Notes: generated by a model not told the origin, from the sequence alone. 64,000 nt of DNA from Fragilariopsis cylindrus CCMP1102 (GCA_900095095.1 FMBT01000327.1:284098-348097), one strand, 5' to 3'; positions 28,306-40,389 are shown, counted from the stretch's first letter. Numbers and translations: made by a program.

Positions 28306-31300
28306 ATGATGGAAGAAGGAATGGAGGCCGTATTCCGTGAAGGAATGAATGCTGTTCTAAAGAAACAAGGCAAGAACGGAATAAATGAATCAAAGAAGAA
28401 ACAAAAGGAGGAGGAGCCGTCGAGCAGTAGTAGTGTCAATAAGGGCGAGGGCGAGCAACATCCAATTAGAACATTTTTCCCAGCGACGACGAAGAATCGA
28501 GAGGAACACCAGGCCAAGTTTCCAGAACGATTTTTGTCACTCATAGAGAGTGGTACTATTGATGATGATTTCGATGACGAAACCACAAGGATGACAGAAT
28601 ACAATGATAACGACGAAGACATCGAAAACAACTACCATCCAGCACTTAAAGCAGCCACCGGTGGTATGTATACAGAAGGTCAAGAAGCTGTTTGGCACGA
28701 AGATGAATACAGTGTAGTCTCGTCGGTGTTTGTCCAACCTGAGAAGGAAAAGGGAATTAAAAGCACCACACCGATGGCGGCGGTAGTAGAACTAGAGCCA
28801 ACAACTCCTCCTGTTCCTAAACAAAAGTCTCGAAATAGGTTGAGCATTCCATTTTTCACTTCCCGTGGTAAAAAGCAGAAACAAAATTTGTTGAAACAGC
28901 AGCAGCAGCAGCAGCAGTCCATCCTTGAGGACGAAGAGCCGACACCTCGTCCAGTGAAGATCCATGTAAAGAGGAAAAAGGTATCAAAAACGGTTCTCTT
29001 GTTACCATCCAATCAAGAAGTGGGATGGAACGAAACATACGACGCCACCATTAGAGCCAACATACCAGCCAATCAAGAAGTGGGATCGACGACGGCGATG
29101 ACAGACATCGACCGCAATAAAAGCGATGAGGAGGAAAGACTTGTGGAGGAAGCGAATGAAACCAACGATGCCATCACAGCCAATACAATTCAAGCACGGC
29201 GACTACTGGATACTGTGCTATCGGGAAGCATCATCGATGAAGAAGAGTCGGAACGAGCTGCAAAGGCAGCCTACACTCACGCAGCAACCGCTCGTCGTTT
29301 GGCTTATCGTAGCCGACAAGAAACTGTAGATGGTGATAAAGATATTAACGATAATGGTGATGATAATGATGACGATGATTACAATAATGAAGAAATGGCA
29401 GAGTTGGAACAAGTCATGAGTCATTTGGCCGAAGAAGGCGAGCAAGCGGTGTTGAAACATAGACAGCATATATTCAACGTGGACGAAGACAAAGACGTTG
29501 ACGAAGACGACCAAGAACAAGCGAGATACGCAACAAACGATGGCGGTTCAGCCAATGCAAAGGAAGAACCCCAAGGTAAATTTGCCATTTCGGGATATGC
29601 TTCTCGGGCAGTACATTACCTCGAATCGATTCTTCCTAAAACCAACGGGAACAGTAAAAGTCGTGGCGCTGATACAAGTGCAGATGACGGCAATAAGAAC
29701 AAACCCCAATCACAACTTGATCTATCGACTTCAGACATTTCGTCCCTTGGACTGAAAAATGATACATTGGAATACGGACTTTCTAACGACGACGGCGATG
29801 ATAACAAGGATGTATACCATGATGGAGCCGGATTGCTAAGTAACTTGGATATGATGTCTCTTTCATCGCTGAACGAAATTTTAGATGGAACCGGCACGCT
29901 CGACAATGGTTGTTATAGTATCAAGCAGCGAAAAGAAGAAGAAGACGGTTTGCGAAGAGCCGTTCCAGAAATCGACATTCCCAACAAGAAGAAGAAAGTT
30001 GGTCCCCCACCAACACAACCGAGGCGCAATCGCGGAATTTTAGGTCTTATAACTCCAAGATCTTCCAGATCTAATGCAAACGAGAAAGGGCAGAACAACA
30101 GCAAGAAATGGGGAGGTTTTTTCAAAACTCCCCGAGCAGGTGAAGGGATACCAAGCAAACTTCATTTGGTCATGGAGGAGCCAGAAGAAGAGGAAGAGCT
30201 TTCTAGCACTTCTTCAGCTTCAAGTTCTGCTACTGGTACTGTGTTTACTTCTACTAGTGATGGAACGAAGGTCAACCACCAATCTGATTTATGCAGAGAC
30301 AGTAACACTGTTCCTGTAGCGGTGGAGGGTTTGGTCGAGACTGAATCCGATTCTCATTTTGGTATAGAAACTGTCAATCGATACGAACCCGCTGTCGTAA
30401 CAGAAGAAGTGGAAGAGTGTGGTGGAAACGGCGACCGATATAGATCCATTCCGAAAGATAACGAAATAGAACTAAAACTTTCCGTTACTACATCCGAAGG
30501 TCAAGATTGGAGTAAAAATAACAATCATTCCTTTCCAGGAAAGAATGAGAAAGAATCTTCCTCTTCCTTGGGGGAGGAGGGCAACACGAACCATAGTGAC
30601 CGGGTAGAAAGAAAGGATTCGAGTGCATCCAATTGTAGTAGAGACCATAGTCATCATAGTGTTATTCGATACAAAACAGAACCTATCGGGAAGACGCCAA
30701 AAAGAGATGGACTTGAAATTGAACAGAGTCACGTGAAGGTAAAATGTGATATACAAAATAATTCACAGGAAGAAATGTCTACAGCAGTATCCGAAGGATC
30801 GAAGTCAGAAATATTTGGTCGAATCGTCGATATGATGGGACAGAACAAGCACAGAAAATTTGTTCCCAATACCATTGTCGAGGAAACATACATTATCGAT
30901 GAGGATAACAAAAAATTCTCAATCAAAGTCCATGATACCAATAAGTTGCGGAAGTCAACAAAGAAGAATTTAGATCCGAAAAAGCTTATCCCCGGGAAAA
31001 TATCTGATATCGAGGAAAACATGAATGTCAAAAACCTTTCAAATAAAGCACGACACGCCAATGAGTTCAGAAAACCAACAAGTAGGAACTTAGACCCGAA
31101 AAAGGCTATATCTGAAAAAGATGCACGATCGTCAGCCGTGCGAAAGCCTACCGTAGGCCAGAGAGCGAAAGAAATATCTGAAATGAAAAGGCAATCGAAG
31201 AGTTCCGCATGGACTGTTATTGACGATAGTACTGTGGTCGTTCGGAAAGCGATTTCAAATGGTAACTTGAAAGCTGTACAGTCAAATGAAGACGACGACG

Positions 31301-32061
31301 ATGTGCCACTGAATTACTTGGCCATAATGCTGAAAAAGAAACTAAGAGAAGAAAAGAGAAAGGATTATAAAAGTGCTGAAGCCAACGAGAGGAAGGATCA
31401 TGACCAGCAACAACGGTCTCACGAGAAACTTGACGCTGATACTTTTGTAGCGGCGATTCGTGGTGCTCGATCTCAAGAGGCCCCTGGGGTTGCTTTAGAG
31501 GAAATTGCGATTCGAAATCAACCAGATAATCTAGATCCTACAATTGGAAATGACGAAAATAAGATCCGCACCGACCTCGCACCGACACCAAGGCGTTCCG
31601 ATCATGTGTCTGCCTTTGTTGATACTGATAAAGACCTCGCACCGACACCAAGGCGTTCCGATAATGTGTCTGCCTTTGTTGATACTGATAAAGATGATGA
31701 GACAAAAGAGAACGCTCGTGACCCTCCTCTAGAGGATAAAGAAGACGAGCGACAACGTAGAAGAATGATCACTGAACGTCTATTTCAAGCCGGAAGCTCC
31801 GAGGAGGAAAGCAACCCTAAGAAGGAAATTTCTAAGGATGTCATAAAGACTGTTCCCACGGTTGATGCTTCCGAAAGTTATGATGAAGAGCCTGTGCAAG
31901 ATTGTCTGGATCATCATACTTTGAAAATAGCCGTAAACAACGAAATGAACGAGAAAAAGAATGATGTTATCACCTCCCCCAATTCACGTATTGAGTCAAC
32001 TCGTACTCCCCGTCGAAGACTCTCAATATCCTTCCTCATAGGTGGCAAGCGATACAAGTAA
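28306..32061 (+). CDS. large charged hypothetical protein (1251 aa)
   Basis: A single exon. The first ATG is at 28306; upstream the frame starts only with TTG. There is no signal peptide. The protein is acidic and Ser/Asn-rich with scattered basic patches: SNQEVG repeated at about 29010 and 29070, a Gln run near 28900, two NLDPKK.I blocks near 30970 and 31090, a perfect-frame 20-residue duplication (DLAPTPRRSD..VSAFVDTDK), and a basic C-terminus RRRLSISFLIGGKRYK. Composition suggests a mostly disordered nuclear or cytoskeletal protein, but no domain is recognised. It diverges from the plastid gene at 26014-27703. Confidence 0.7.
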   Translation: MMEEGMEAVFREGMNAVLKKQGKNGINESKKKQKEEEPSSSSSVNKGEGEQHPIRTFFPATTKNREEHQAKFPERFLSLIESGTIDDDFDDETTRMTEYNDNDEDIENNYHPALKAATGGMYTEGQEAVWHEDEYSVVSSVFVQPEKEKGIKSTTPMAAVVELEPTTPPVPKQKSRNRLSIPFFTSRGKKQKQNLLKQQQQQQQSILEDEEPTPRPVKIHVKRKKVSKTVLLLPSNQEVGWNETYDATIRANIPANQEVGSTTAMTDIDRNKSDEEERLVEEANETNDAITANTIQARRLLDTVLSGSIIDEEESERAAKAAYTHAATARRLAYRSRQETVDGDKDINDNGDDNDDDDYNNEEMAELEQVMSHLAEEGEQAVLKHRQHIFNVDEDKDVDEDDQEQARYATNDGGSANAKEEPQGKFAISGYASRAVHYLESILPKTNGNSKSRGADTSADDGNKNKPQSQLDLSTSDISSLGLKNDTLEYGLSNDDGDDNKDVYHDGAGLLSNLDMMSLSSLNEILDGTGTLDNGCYSIKQRKEEEDGLRRAVPEIDIPNKKKKVGPPPTQPRRNRGILGLITPRSSRSNANEKGQNNSKKWGGFFKTPRAGEGIPSKLHLVMEEPEEEEELSSTSSASSSATGTVFTSTSDGTKVNHQSDLCRDSNTVPVAVEGLVETESDSHFGIETVNRYEPAVVTEEVEECGGNGDRYRSIPKDNEIELKLSVTTSEGQDWSKNNNHSFPGKNEKESSSSLGEEGNTNHSDRVERKDSSASNCSRDHSHHSVIRYKTEPIGKTPKRDGLEIEQSHVKVKCDIQNNSQEEMSTAVSEGSKSEIFGRIVDMMGQNKHRKFVPNTIVEETYIIDEDNKKFSIKVHDTNKLRKSTKKNLDPKKLIPGKISDIEENMNVKNLSNKARHANEFRKPTSRNLDPKKAISEKDARSSAVRKPTVGQRAKEISEMKRQSKSSAWTVIDDSTVVVRKAISNGNLKAVQSNEDDDDVPLNYLAIMLKKKLREEKRKDYKSAEANERKDHDQQQRSHEKLDADTFVAAIRGARSQEAPGVALEEIAIRNQPDNLDPTIGNDENKIRTDLAPTPRRSDHVSAFVDTDKDLAPTPRRSDNVSAFVDTDKDDETKENARDPPLEDKEDERQRRRMITERLFQAGSSEEESNPKKEISKDVIKTVPTVDASESYDEEPVQDCLDHHTLKIAVNNEMNEKKNDVITSPNSRIESTRTPRRRLSISFLIGGKRYK
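31573..31692 (+). repeat. 60-bp tandem duplication in coding sequence
   Basis: Two adjacent 60-bp copies starting GACCTCGCACCGACACCAAG differ at only a base or two (CATGTG/AATGTG) and add 20 residues in frame. The near identity indicates a recent event. Confidence 0.95.
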
Positions 32062-32300
32062 ACTTAAGCTTGGTATTGTAGCGTAATAATTTCTGTCGCA
32101 CATAATTACAATCCAGATAAAAATACCAGAGAAAGCAAAGTAAAGTAAAATATATCTGTATAATAAATAACTAAGTTTATAACTGTTAATTTAATGTCCA
32201 TCGAATTTGCTTTGATTATAGGACATAGTAGCACAACAGACGCTGCATGGTATTTTAGTCTACGGTAGAAGCCATGACAGTGCTATACTTCGCAAAAGAA

Positions 32301-32426
32301 CGGCCCTTCAAGAATAGAAAACGTTTGTTTGTGGTGTGATAGTTTCTGGTTGTGGAATAAGAACGGCTCTTCAAGAATAGAAAACGTTTGTTTGTGGTGT
32401 GATAGTTTCTGGTTGTGGAATAAGAA
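32301..32426. repeat. 63-bp tandem duplication in a 3' flank
   Basis: Two copies of a 63-bp unit starting CGGC(C/T)CTTCAAGAATAG and ending GTTGTGGAATAAGAA lie immediately downstream of the stop of the minus-strand gene at 32433-33547, probably in its 3'UTR. Confidence 0.95.
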
Positions 32427-32432
32427 TAGAAA

Positions 32433-33547
32433 TCAAACATTGATGATGTATTCCAATTCGCTCCTATCAGACGAATTACCGTTATTCGCCTCAGCTTCGT
32501 ATTGGTATCCTCCACCATTAATGGTTCCATCTTCCTGCACCGCAAAAGGAACATAAGTTTCAATTGCCTGCGCCATGATCTGGCTCTGCTGGTTACAATG
32601 GAATGGAACGTGTTTCCCCTCTAAAGGGATATCAATACCTTCAGTTTGTGTGTCTTCTTCACAAGTGAGCCACTCATCTGAAATTTCCTCTGCCGATACC
32701 GCTCCTCCGCTTGCTGCCACTAGAATATAGATAAATAAAGTAAGCAAATACAAGTCAATGAGGTCAAATATAAGATTTGCAGTAGAGAGAGAGAGAGAGA
32801 GAGACTTAGAATGCAAGATATATCAACTTCGCTTCGATACTTTACCTGAACAAGGTACAGTTTCGTTTTCGTCGTTATCAAACATTGACTGAGTAAGTCT
32901 ATATGATGCAGTTTTTCCACGTCCACGCTTATCAATGAGTGCAAAAGAATTCAATAGCTTTGGAGCGTCCATGAGGCTTTTAGTTGCGATATTCTTGTTC
33001 ACGCCTTTCGCAAGATCTTCATAGGTAATAAAATGTCTGGGACCGAGACGAAGGAGTACTTCAAATACGTCAAATGTCGTTTGCTGGATCTGCAGTTGTT
33101 TCGAATACTTTCTCAAGAGCGCTTCGATTTCCTTGGGGCGCAACGTTTTCGGATTCATTCTTTGAACTTGCTTCATTTCGACAGACGTTTCGCCGTTTCT
33201 TGTTTCAATTTTAATTGTATCCAAGTTCTTGCTGTTCTTAAAGGCTGTGCTCCATGTCTTCGAGCTGGTAGACGTGTATCCTGTCAACCTACAAAGAAAT
33301 TCCTTTGGGATTTTATTGATTCCATTCATTCGAAATTCTGCCAATATGCGTAGTAGTAAAGCTTCGACAATAGCAACTATTTTGTTGATGCATACATTGA
33401 TTGTTTATAGGGGAGAGGGCAGAATAAATGAACAAGACGTGAAATGATGAAAACGAGTGTAAATCAGCTTTATTTAGAATGGCAATCTCGTTTCCGTAAT
33501 CCTATCAACATAAACTCACCTTTTGCGTTTGCTGATACTTTCGGCAT
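32433..33547 (-). CDS. hypothetical protein (268 aa, 3 exons), possible winged-helix region
   Basis: Exons 33547-33520 (28 bp), 33337-32846 and 32719-32433 have GT-AG borders and sum to 269 codons. The tiny first exon supplies MPKVSANAK, and the frame runs on as EFRMNGINKIPKEFL. The middle is helical and basic: PKEIEALLRKYSKQL, VFEVLLRLGPRHFITYEDLAKGV, LNSFALIDKRGRGKTASYRL. The last block, helix-turn-helix then a two-strand basic wing, is compatible with a winged helix, but this is a shape judgement. The C-terminal exon is acidic. The second intron contains a GA microsatellite near 32786-32803. Function not known. Confidence 0.7.
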
Positions 33548-34777
33548 GATTGTTGATGATGTTCGAATGTATTGATGATATGGTCTACTATACGTCCTAT
33601 GCTATCGATTAGGGGAAGAAAGAGATATAACTCTTATTGTCGAAGGTGTAGGTCGACGTAGTATTATGATCTGTTTGCATACAGCTGACTGTCAGTTCTC
33701 GATAAGAAGAACTTTGCCCGATCTACGGATGTGAACAAAAGAAAGCAAGAATATGTTTTGTGTTCCGTTTATTCTCTCTCTCATATACACAGGAACGAAA
33801 GCATTTGCTTGCGTTTGAAATTTTGGTATATACTCCCACTAATACACAGGAAAGGGATAAAGTTCAACGCATGTTGAGTATAGAAGTAGCTTGCGGGAAC
33901 CACATGACAACGTGTTGGATACGAAAATTCGATGTAGTAGTATTTTTACTTAACATCTCAAATGTTGAGTCGTCAAGATTTTAACAAATTGTACACGGTC
34001 ACGTTTTGTTCTTGTCCTTGTACACACCGTTCGATCTGGCATGTTTTCTCTCGTCGAGAACCTACAGATAGCGCTACGTGTACGGGTTCAAAGCATTATG
34101 ACAATATTACCTTGGATATTAACATATTAACACAAAGATCCGTAACTTCTGAGCAACAGATTCGAGTTTTTGGTTGTACCGCGAAATAATTTTTATCTTC
34201 AGTTCGCCGAGAAAAACAAATTAGTTTTGCCATTTCCCCCTATCGGTATTACGCCAACAATTCTATCTACTATGGACTTGGATCGGATTTATTTTAGTAA
34301 AAGCACGGTATAATAAGAAAGCAATATAATATAATAGGGTCTGTCCAGCAGATATATACTAGGTACAGTACTACAATCCATCAGAACTTATGTAGCTGAC
34401 ACTACTGTTGCTATTGCCCTAGCTTCGTTGCTCTCTTTTTCATTCCTCTGGAAAATGGCGGCTAATCTATCAGTCTATCAAAAAATCCGAAGTAACAAAA
34501 AAGTAGCAAACTTACTAAAATAGGGATGGAAAGTTTCTTCTCGTATAGCCAACACAGCGAGACATGGCCTCCGAGAAGTCAAAATGCAGGTGAAGATTCA
34601 AAGAATGGAAGAAAAGTGGTCTCATCTAGAGTCTCATAAAATGATTCCCATCACTTGAGATGATGAAACAAATTCGTCGTGGTCAAACGGTGTGACGTAC
34701 GTCGTCTTCGTGAAGATGTTGTTTAATATTTTAGAGAAAGTGTTCTGCTACTGCTACACCTTATTCCCGTCATTGTT
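33548..34777. other. intergenic
   Basis: 1.2 kb between two minus-strand genes. Only short frames without coding character. I found no RNA gene, repeat or motif that I can support. Confidence 0.45.
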
Positions 34778-35698
34778 TTACAGTTCTTTTATTCGCCATT
34801 CCGCGTATCCAAGTGCCCTTACAGATGCTTTTGTTTGATGGTGCTGACTCCCTAGCACTCGCGACCGAGCTTCCACTGCCCTTTTCAAGAAATCAACTGA
34901 ATCTTTCAAATCTTTCAACTTGCACACACCAGCGAAAACTTCTGCTGTATGGAAGCTTACGAACTCTCCGTGTGCCATGTGCCATCGGAGCAATCCCATA
35001 TTGTGAACTGATTCAAGTGTATCTACGTGATCTTTGCCCAGGACGCGTCGACGGGTCGCTAGTGCATCCATAGCTAGGGGTAAAGCTTTCCCAAAATCTT
35101 CGGTACGCAAGTGAAGCGTGGATAGGTTGCTCATGGTTCGCAACGTGTCCGGCGATTCATTCCCCATAGTTTGGCGCTGAGTATCTAGTGCCTCCTCAAA
35201 GAGGGGCAAAGCTAAATCGTGATTACCCATTTTTTGGTGAAGCGAGCCCAAATTGCTCATTGATACCAGGGTGTTGCTATCTTCGTTTCCATCTACCTCA
35301 CGGCTGATTTCAAGCACCTCTTGAAACAATAACAATGCTCCTTGGTTATCCATAGCGCACTCTTGTAAGGCAGAAGCAAATCGATCAGCAGCATTCAATC
35401 TCTCCATGTCGTACCGACAAGAGTCTCTCACCATCCCCCAACGCTCTCTAGCTAGCCCCAGACGGACTTTGCCTGTATAGTCTTGCTTGCAAGTTGGGCA
35501 GGTGTCCCAATTTTCATTGTTGTGGAATGCTACCTGCGTCAAACAATCCAAATGGGCATATCCAGCGGATCCACGACAGGCACACCCTCTCATTAGAGTA
35601 CGGTTTCTCGACCGTGTCAAAAGTGACGTAGAATCGGCACATACCCAACACTCATTATTCTCGGATGTCGCTATTTCTTCTGATTGTTGCTCTATCAT
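34778..35698 (-). CDS. RING-CH (C4HC3) zinc finger with kinesin-light-chain-type TPRs (306 aa)
   Basis: The frame is stopped just upstream of a GTG at 35740, so the first in-frame ATG at 35698 (MIEQQSEEIA) is taken as the start. Residues about 16-64 carry a RING-variant pattern: CWVC, then CACRGSAGYAH as C-x-C...H, then DC and CPTC. This fold binds two zinc ions and E2 enzymes in MARCH-type E3 ligases. Four TPRs of the kinesin-light-chain type follow (LVSMSNLGSLHQKMGNHDLALPLFEEAL and similar, with RQTMGNESPDTLRTM spacers), a partner-binding scaffold. Such RINGv-TPR fusions are frequent in diatoms. I infer a ubiquitin ligase; its target is unknown. Confidence 0.8.
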   Translation of the reverse strand: MIEQQSEEIATSENNECWVCADSTSLLTRSRNRTLMRGCACRGSAGYAHLDCLTQVAFHNNENWDTCPTCKQDYTGKVRLGLARERWGMVRDSCRYDMERLNAADRFASALQECAMDNQGALLLFQEVLEISREVDGNEDSNTLVSMSNLGSLHQKMGNHDLALPLFEEALDTQRQTMGNESPDTLRTMSNLSTLHLRTEDFGKALPLAMDALATRRRVLGKDHVDTLESVHNMGLLRWHMAHGEFVSFHTAEVFAGVCKLKDLKDSVDFLKRAVEARSRVLGSQHHQTKASVRALGYAEWRIKEL

Positions 35699-36274
35699 AT
35701 CACTCGTAACACCACCACCATCATTATTGTGGTTGCTCACTCATCATCACCCATCGTTGTCGACGATATTGAATATTTTGAAAGGTGAAATGTGAAACGT
35801 TTTAGTGATCTCTACTGTATGAAAATAAAAATCCAACCGACGGTCGGACAACAGACGGGCACGCGGCCGCTACGGAGCAAAGTCTGTTGCTATTTCGTGT
35901 AGTATCTATTATCATCAGTATTAGGTATGTATTAGAGTATCACCATTAGAGTAACCTTACAATGTGCAGTATATCAATTGGTCCTTTCTCTTTTTTTCAT
36001 CTATTCATGAGAATGCTAAACAGGGGTTAAAATGTGAGTAATTTGAGTTCTAGCTAGTTTTCAAAAATCAAGTAAAACATACACACATCATGTGGTCGTT
36101 TTCATGTAAAACCTCAATTGATTATAGGACCCTTTCTAATAGGTTTCTAGTCACAAAATATTACGTATACTAAATGTTAATATATAACTAAGAGAAACAA
36201 TGATGTACCATCATTCTATTTATTCGTTATTTGATTTATATTTCTTATCTAATTTGAACTTTTGGTTCTATAAA
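35699..36274. other. intergenic
   Basis: 576 bp containing the 5' flank of the RING-TPR gene and the 3' flank of the gene at 36275-40389. AT-rich, nothing else recognised. Confidence 0.45.
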
Positions 36275-37981
36275 TTATGCAGAATGAAGAGAAGGAAAAT
36301 CGTACTTGTCTTTTCCGTTCCATTGTGGAGCAATCTCTTCTGATTGGTTACCAGAAGATTCGCTATCTCCTGTACTGGATTGAGTTTCCATTATCATAAG
36401 ATACCGTTCATCAATATTTTCAGTCGATCCACCACCAGCCTTATTTACTGCGTATCGCATCTGATCAAGCAACTCTTCCCTTGTTTGTTGTTGTTCTTTT
36501 CCTTGATTCCACGTAGCATCATAACGTGTAATTTTATTCTTAGATGCTTTGGCTGTGTTAATTTTCGCAGCAAACATCGGATAATCACGGTACGTGCTTT
36601 CGTCTTCTTCGTAAGCAGTATAAGTATTTGCGTCTTCTCTGATCGATGACTTTTGTACTTTGATTTTTGGAAGTGCGGTGTGGTGTTCTTTTGGAGGAAT
36701 TTTATTTTCCGTCGTGCTTCGGTTTGAATTTGATATTAGTTGACGACGTGTCGATGTATTATTACTATCGTTGATATACGACCACAACGGGTCGTTATCT
36801 TCACATCGAGTAGCAACGCTGAAACTACGCCATGGAAACCTGTTGAGCAAGCGTGTGCATTTGAAACGGTCCCAGAAGGAAGAGAATTTGCAATGATAGA
36901 GTTATTCTGTTCAATATCAAAATTTGGAATCTGCTTCGATGGGGCAGCGTCCACTATGTTGTTATCCATCATGACCTGATTGTTATCAGCGAAGTTTGTC
37001 TTGAAGAAATCCTTCTCCATCCCTTCCAAAGCATTGGTAGGATTACTTGGGAAAAAACACGACATGGCAGAAGGCAAGAACGAACTGGAAGGGACCTTAC
37101 TACTCTTTGTATTACCCCTGTTAGTAGGCCCACACTCGAATGACGGAATATTGACCTGACTTAGTTGTCTGTGCATCTCGAGGCCCATCAGCACTTCGCG
37201 ATCTTTCATAGGAGTATCATCGGTGGTAGCCACTGGATAAGAACCAGTCGTATTTTGGTCAGATGTCCCTCGTGCTACTTTCGGTATATTTTTGTTATGT
37301 TCTGACTTACTTTGTAACCTTGATGGTGAAGGAGTGCTCTTTGTATTACCCCTGTTAGTAGATCCACACTCAAATGATGGAATGTTCTTTACATCCCGCT
37401 TGACAAAATTCTTGACCTGACTTAGTTGTTTGTGCATCTCGAGGCCCATCAGTACTTCGCGATTTTTCATAGGAGCATCATCAGTGGTAGCCACTGGATA
37501 AGAACCAGTCGTATTTCGGTCAGATGTCCCTTGTGCTACCTTCAATTTATTTTTGTTATGTTCCGACTTACTTTGCAACCTTGATGGTGAAGGAGTGCTC
37601 TTTGTATTACCCCTGTTAGTAGATCCACACTCAAATGATGGAATGTTCTTTACATCACGCTTGACAAAATTCTTGACCTGACTTAGTTGTTTGTGCATCT
37701 CGAGGCTCATCAGATCGGTATAAGTATCATCGGTGACAGAGGTCCGTCGTGCTACCTTCTTTGTATTATTACTATTTTTCGACTTATTTCGCAACCTTGA
37801 TGGTGAAGGAGAGCGGCTACTCCGTCGTCTTGTCAATGCTGATGGAGAAGCGATACCGTCAACTCTTGGCGTCGTCATTTCTCTTTCCGATGATTCCACA
37901 GTCGCCACACGTTCCAGCTGCTTCCATTCCAGCTCTTCTTCGGCTATCATGCGTTTGGTATGAGCAAGGATGTTAGCCATA

Positions 37982-38023
<42 letters not shown>

Positions 38024-39307
38024 TTATCACTGTTGGTATGAATACTATTCCTCACAGTATTATCATTCGTGGCACATGCCGAAGGCATTGTCGTCATTTT
38101 TGGCGGTTGCTGCCGCTGCTGCCATTTAACACAAGAGACATTCGTCGTCTCTTCCATTCTATCGTCATCACATCGCTCCTGTTGCAAACCCCGTTTCTTT
38201 CCCAGCTCTTTTCGGCTATCATGCGTCTGGTAGGAGCAAACATGTTAGACATATCTTTGTAGTCGTCGTTCTTTTTGCTTTTACTACTTTTGAACAGACT
38301 AAATTTCTTTTGCTTCGTTTATACCCTCTTCATCTTTCTTTATGCTATTAGGAGTGGTACTAGTAGTGAATTCAGTATGAGTACTACTTTTCTGGATATT
38401 CTTATTCGGGGTAAAGGATGAAGGGATTGTCGTCATTTTTGGCTTTGGTAATAACTGTCGTTGTTGCCTTCCCCATAAGGATTTCGATGGTCACTTTTCC
38501 GTTTGTCATAATTTTCGACAGCTTTTTCGTTATTATCGTGACAGTGATTATGACTAGGTTGAGGCAGGGATAGATAAATATGTTCATTAAATTCATTGTT
38601 CCTGATCATCATTGACTTGCTATTTTTTCAATACCATTAAGATCGCAACCATCCGCGGATCGTGGATGGATTTTGGGTAACGTATCGATTTCAGAAGTTT
38701 GTTGTTGAATGAAACATTTCTGGCGTTCATTTAGTTCATGAATTTTTCCCAAACTTTGCGTTGTTATTTGCGCGTACGTTGGTGGTATCATTATGGCTGT
38801 TGTTTTGACCATGATCGTGACAGTAGTTGCGACCTTGGTTGGGATTGTTATGATTGCATTCATCCTCGCTTCGTGATGGTGGTAATTGACTACTTTTAGT
38901 CGTAATTATTTCAACCTCGAGGTTTTCTTCTGATTTATTATTATTTTTGTCCCGTTACTAGTACAGTGGTAGTTGTATCATCCAACGAAGAAAACTCAGA
39001 AGTCATAGAAGATAGATGGGAGGATTTGATCGAATCTTTGTTGTCGTTGTCGGTCGTACTCGTACTCGTTCTCTGATGACTACTACTTTGACTAGGATAG
39101 TCAATCGTAAAGGATTCATTTGACTCTGACTCTAACACCTTCTTGACGATAATGTTTTCGTTCCGATTCTCGTATTTGTTTCGATGATACTGCTGTTGAT
39201 CTGCAGTAGTAGAGTAAGAAGATTCGGTCGAATCAGTTGGAATAACCCGGGAAAGATGATACATAGCTGACTTTGTCGTTGACATAATATTGTTGTTGTC
39301 GTCGTCG

Positions 39308-39360
<53 letters not shown>

Positions 39361-40389
39361 AATAGCAGTATTAGTAGCAGCACGGAGAAGAGATCCAGTG
39401 GTTTGTTGTGGTTGAGAAGATGGTTGATGTTGCCGTTGTTGCCATTTACGTCGTCCAAACAGAACCGATCGGAGAGATTTTGTATTCTGTTTTTTCATCC
39501 TCGTCGCCTGAATCATCGTCTCCTCAATCATCATTGGATTCGCCTTCGTCGTAGCACCATAATACATAGAACTATTACTTGTATTATTACTACTACTGTT
39601 GTTTCTATTCTCATTCATGTTCCTGTTCTTATTATTAGCTACTCGGTGATAATTCGTAGATATGATAGGCATAGGTTCGTCATCATCATAATCGTCATCG
39701 TCGCTGTATTCTTCTTCGTAGTATTCTTCGTCGTAGACTTCTTTGTCTGCGTCTGCGTCGTCTTGTTCATCTCCATTTATATTTCGTACCAGACTCTTCT
39801 CTCCTTCTAACATAGTCTTGTCATGATTATTATTCGGACTATTATTTATAAATTGATCGGGTTGGATCGAAGTATTATTACTATTAATAATATTATTATT
39901 CGTAGTCGGTGGCTTCTGATTCCAATCCTGTTGCTGTTTTTGTTCTTCGATATTATTATAATTAATATTCTCGTTGTTTTTGTTCCCTTCATCTTCTAGC
40001 CACGGTTCTTCCGGCCACGGTTCTTCCAGCCACGGTGTAATGATTTTGTGAACACCGACAACCGACTTTTTCTTACTGTTGTTGAAATTGTTGTTGAAAT
40101 CATCAACATTATCATCATAATCAAAGTCGGTTCTATTTTTCAAACGACGTAATGATAAATCTACCAGTCGATCTTCTAACAATAGTGATGACAGTGACGA
40201 TGCCAATGATGATTCTTGATCATCATCATCATCCAATCTATTAGTATTAGTATTAGTATTAGTATTAGTACCAGAATGTTCATACAGATTCTTCGAATGA
40301 GCTCGCATAAGCTGCCGGGCTACCATTCCTTTTTCTCCTCTCCCGCGTTGTCCCATTTCAGCTCCTATTTTCTTCGCTCCCGTCGTCAT
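36275..40389 (-). CDS. large repeat-rich hypothetical protein with about seven frame breaks
   Basis: Two long open blocks (40389 to 38941 and about 38187 to 36736) plus shorter ones join into one frame if seven one-base indels are allowed for: near 38945, 38745, 38625, 38430, 38300, 38190 and 36845. Four need an added base and three a removed base, and the total then becomes 1372 codons. The start is the ATG at 40389. The protein is Asn/Asp/Ser-rich. Features are KWQQRQ at about 39440 and again near 38125; two related blocks, KMTTIPSS...MSNMFAPTRRMIAE and KMTTMPSA...MANILAHTKRMIAE; three LEMHKQLSQV tandem units; and a C-terminal block with RFPWRSFSVATR, the region with most sequence character. 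No known domain. If the blocks are not joined, they are two genes. Confidence 0.5.
37103..37720 (-). repeat. about 261-bp coding tandem repeat, three copies
   Basis: Units encode LMGLEMHKQLSQVKNFVKR, then NIPSFECGSTNRGNTKS, then SPSRLQSKSEHNKN and a VATTDD linker. The copy nearest the C-terminus lacks 27 bp (nine residues, KNFVKRDVK). Neighbouring copies are almost identical, so expansion is recent. Confidence 0.9.
37984..38022 (-). repeat. GGCAAC hexamer run encoding Asn-Gly repeats
   Basis: Six uninterrupted GTTGCC hexamers on the plus strand give (Gly-Asn)n in the encoded protein. Confidence 0.9.
39307..39360 (-). repeat. trinucleotide (AAC)n encoding poly-Asn
   Basis: About 18 consecutive GTT triplets on the plus strand encode an Asn homopolymer in the minus-strand gene. 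Confidence 0.95.
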
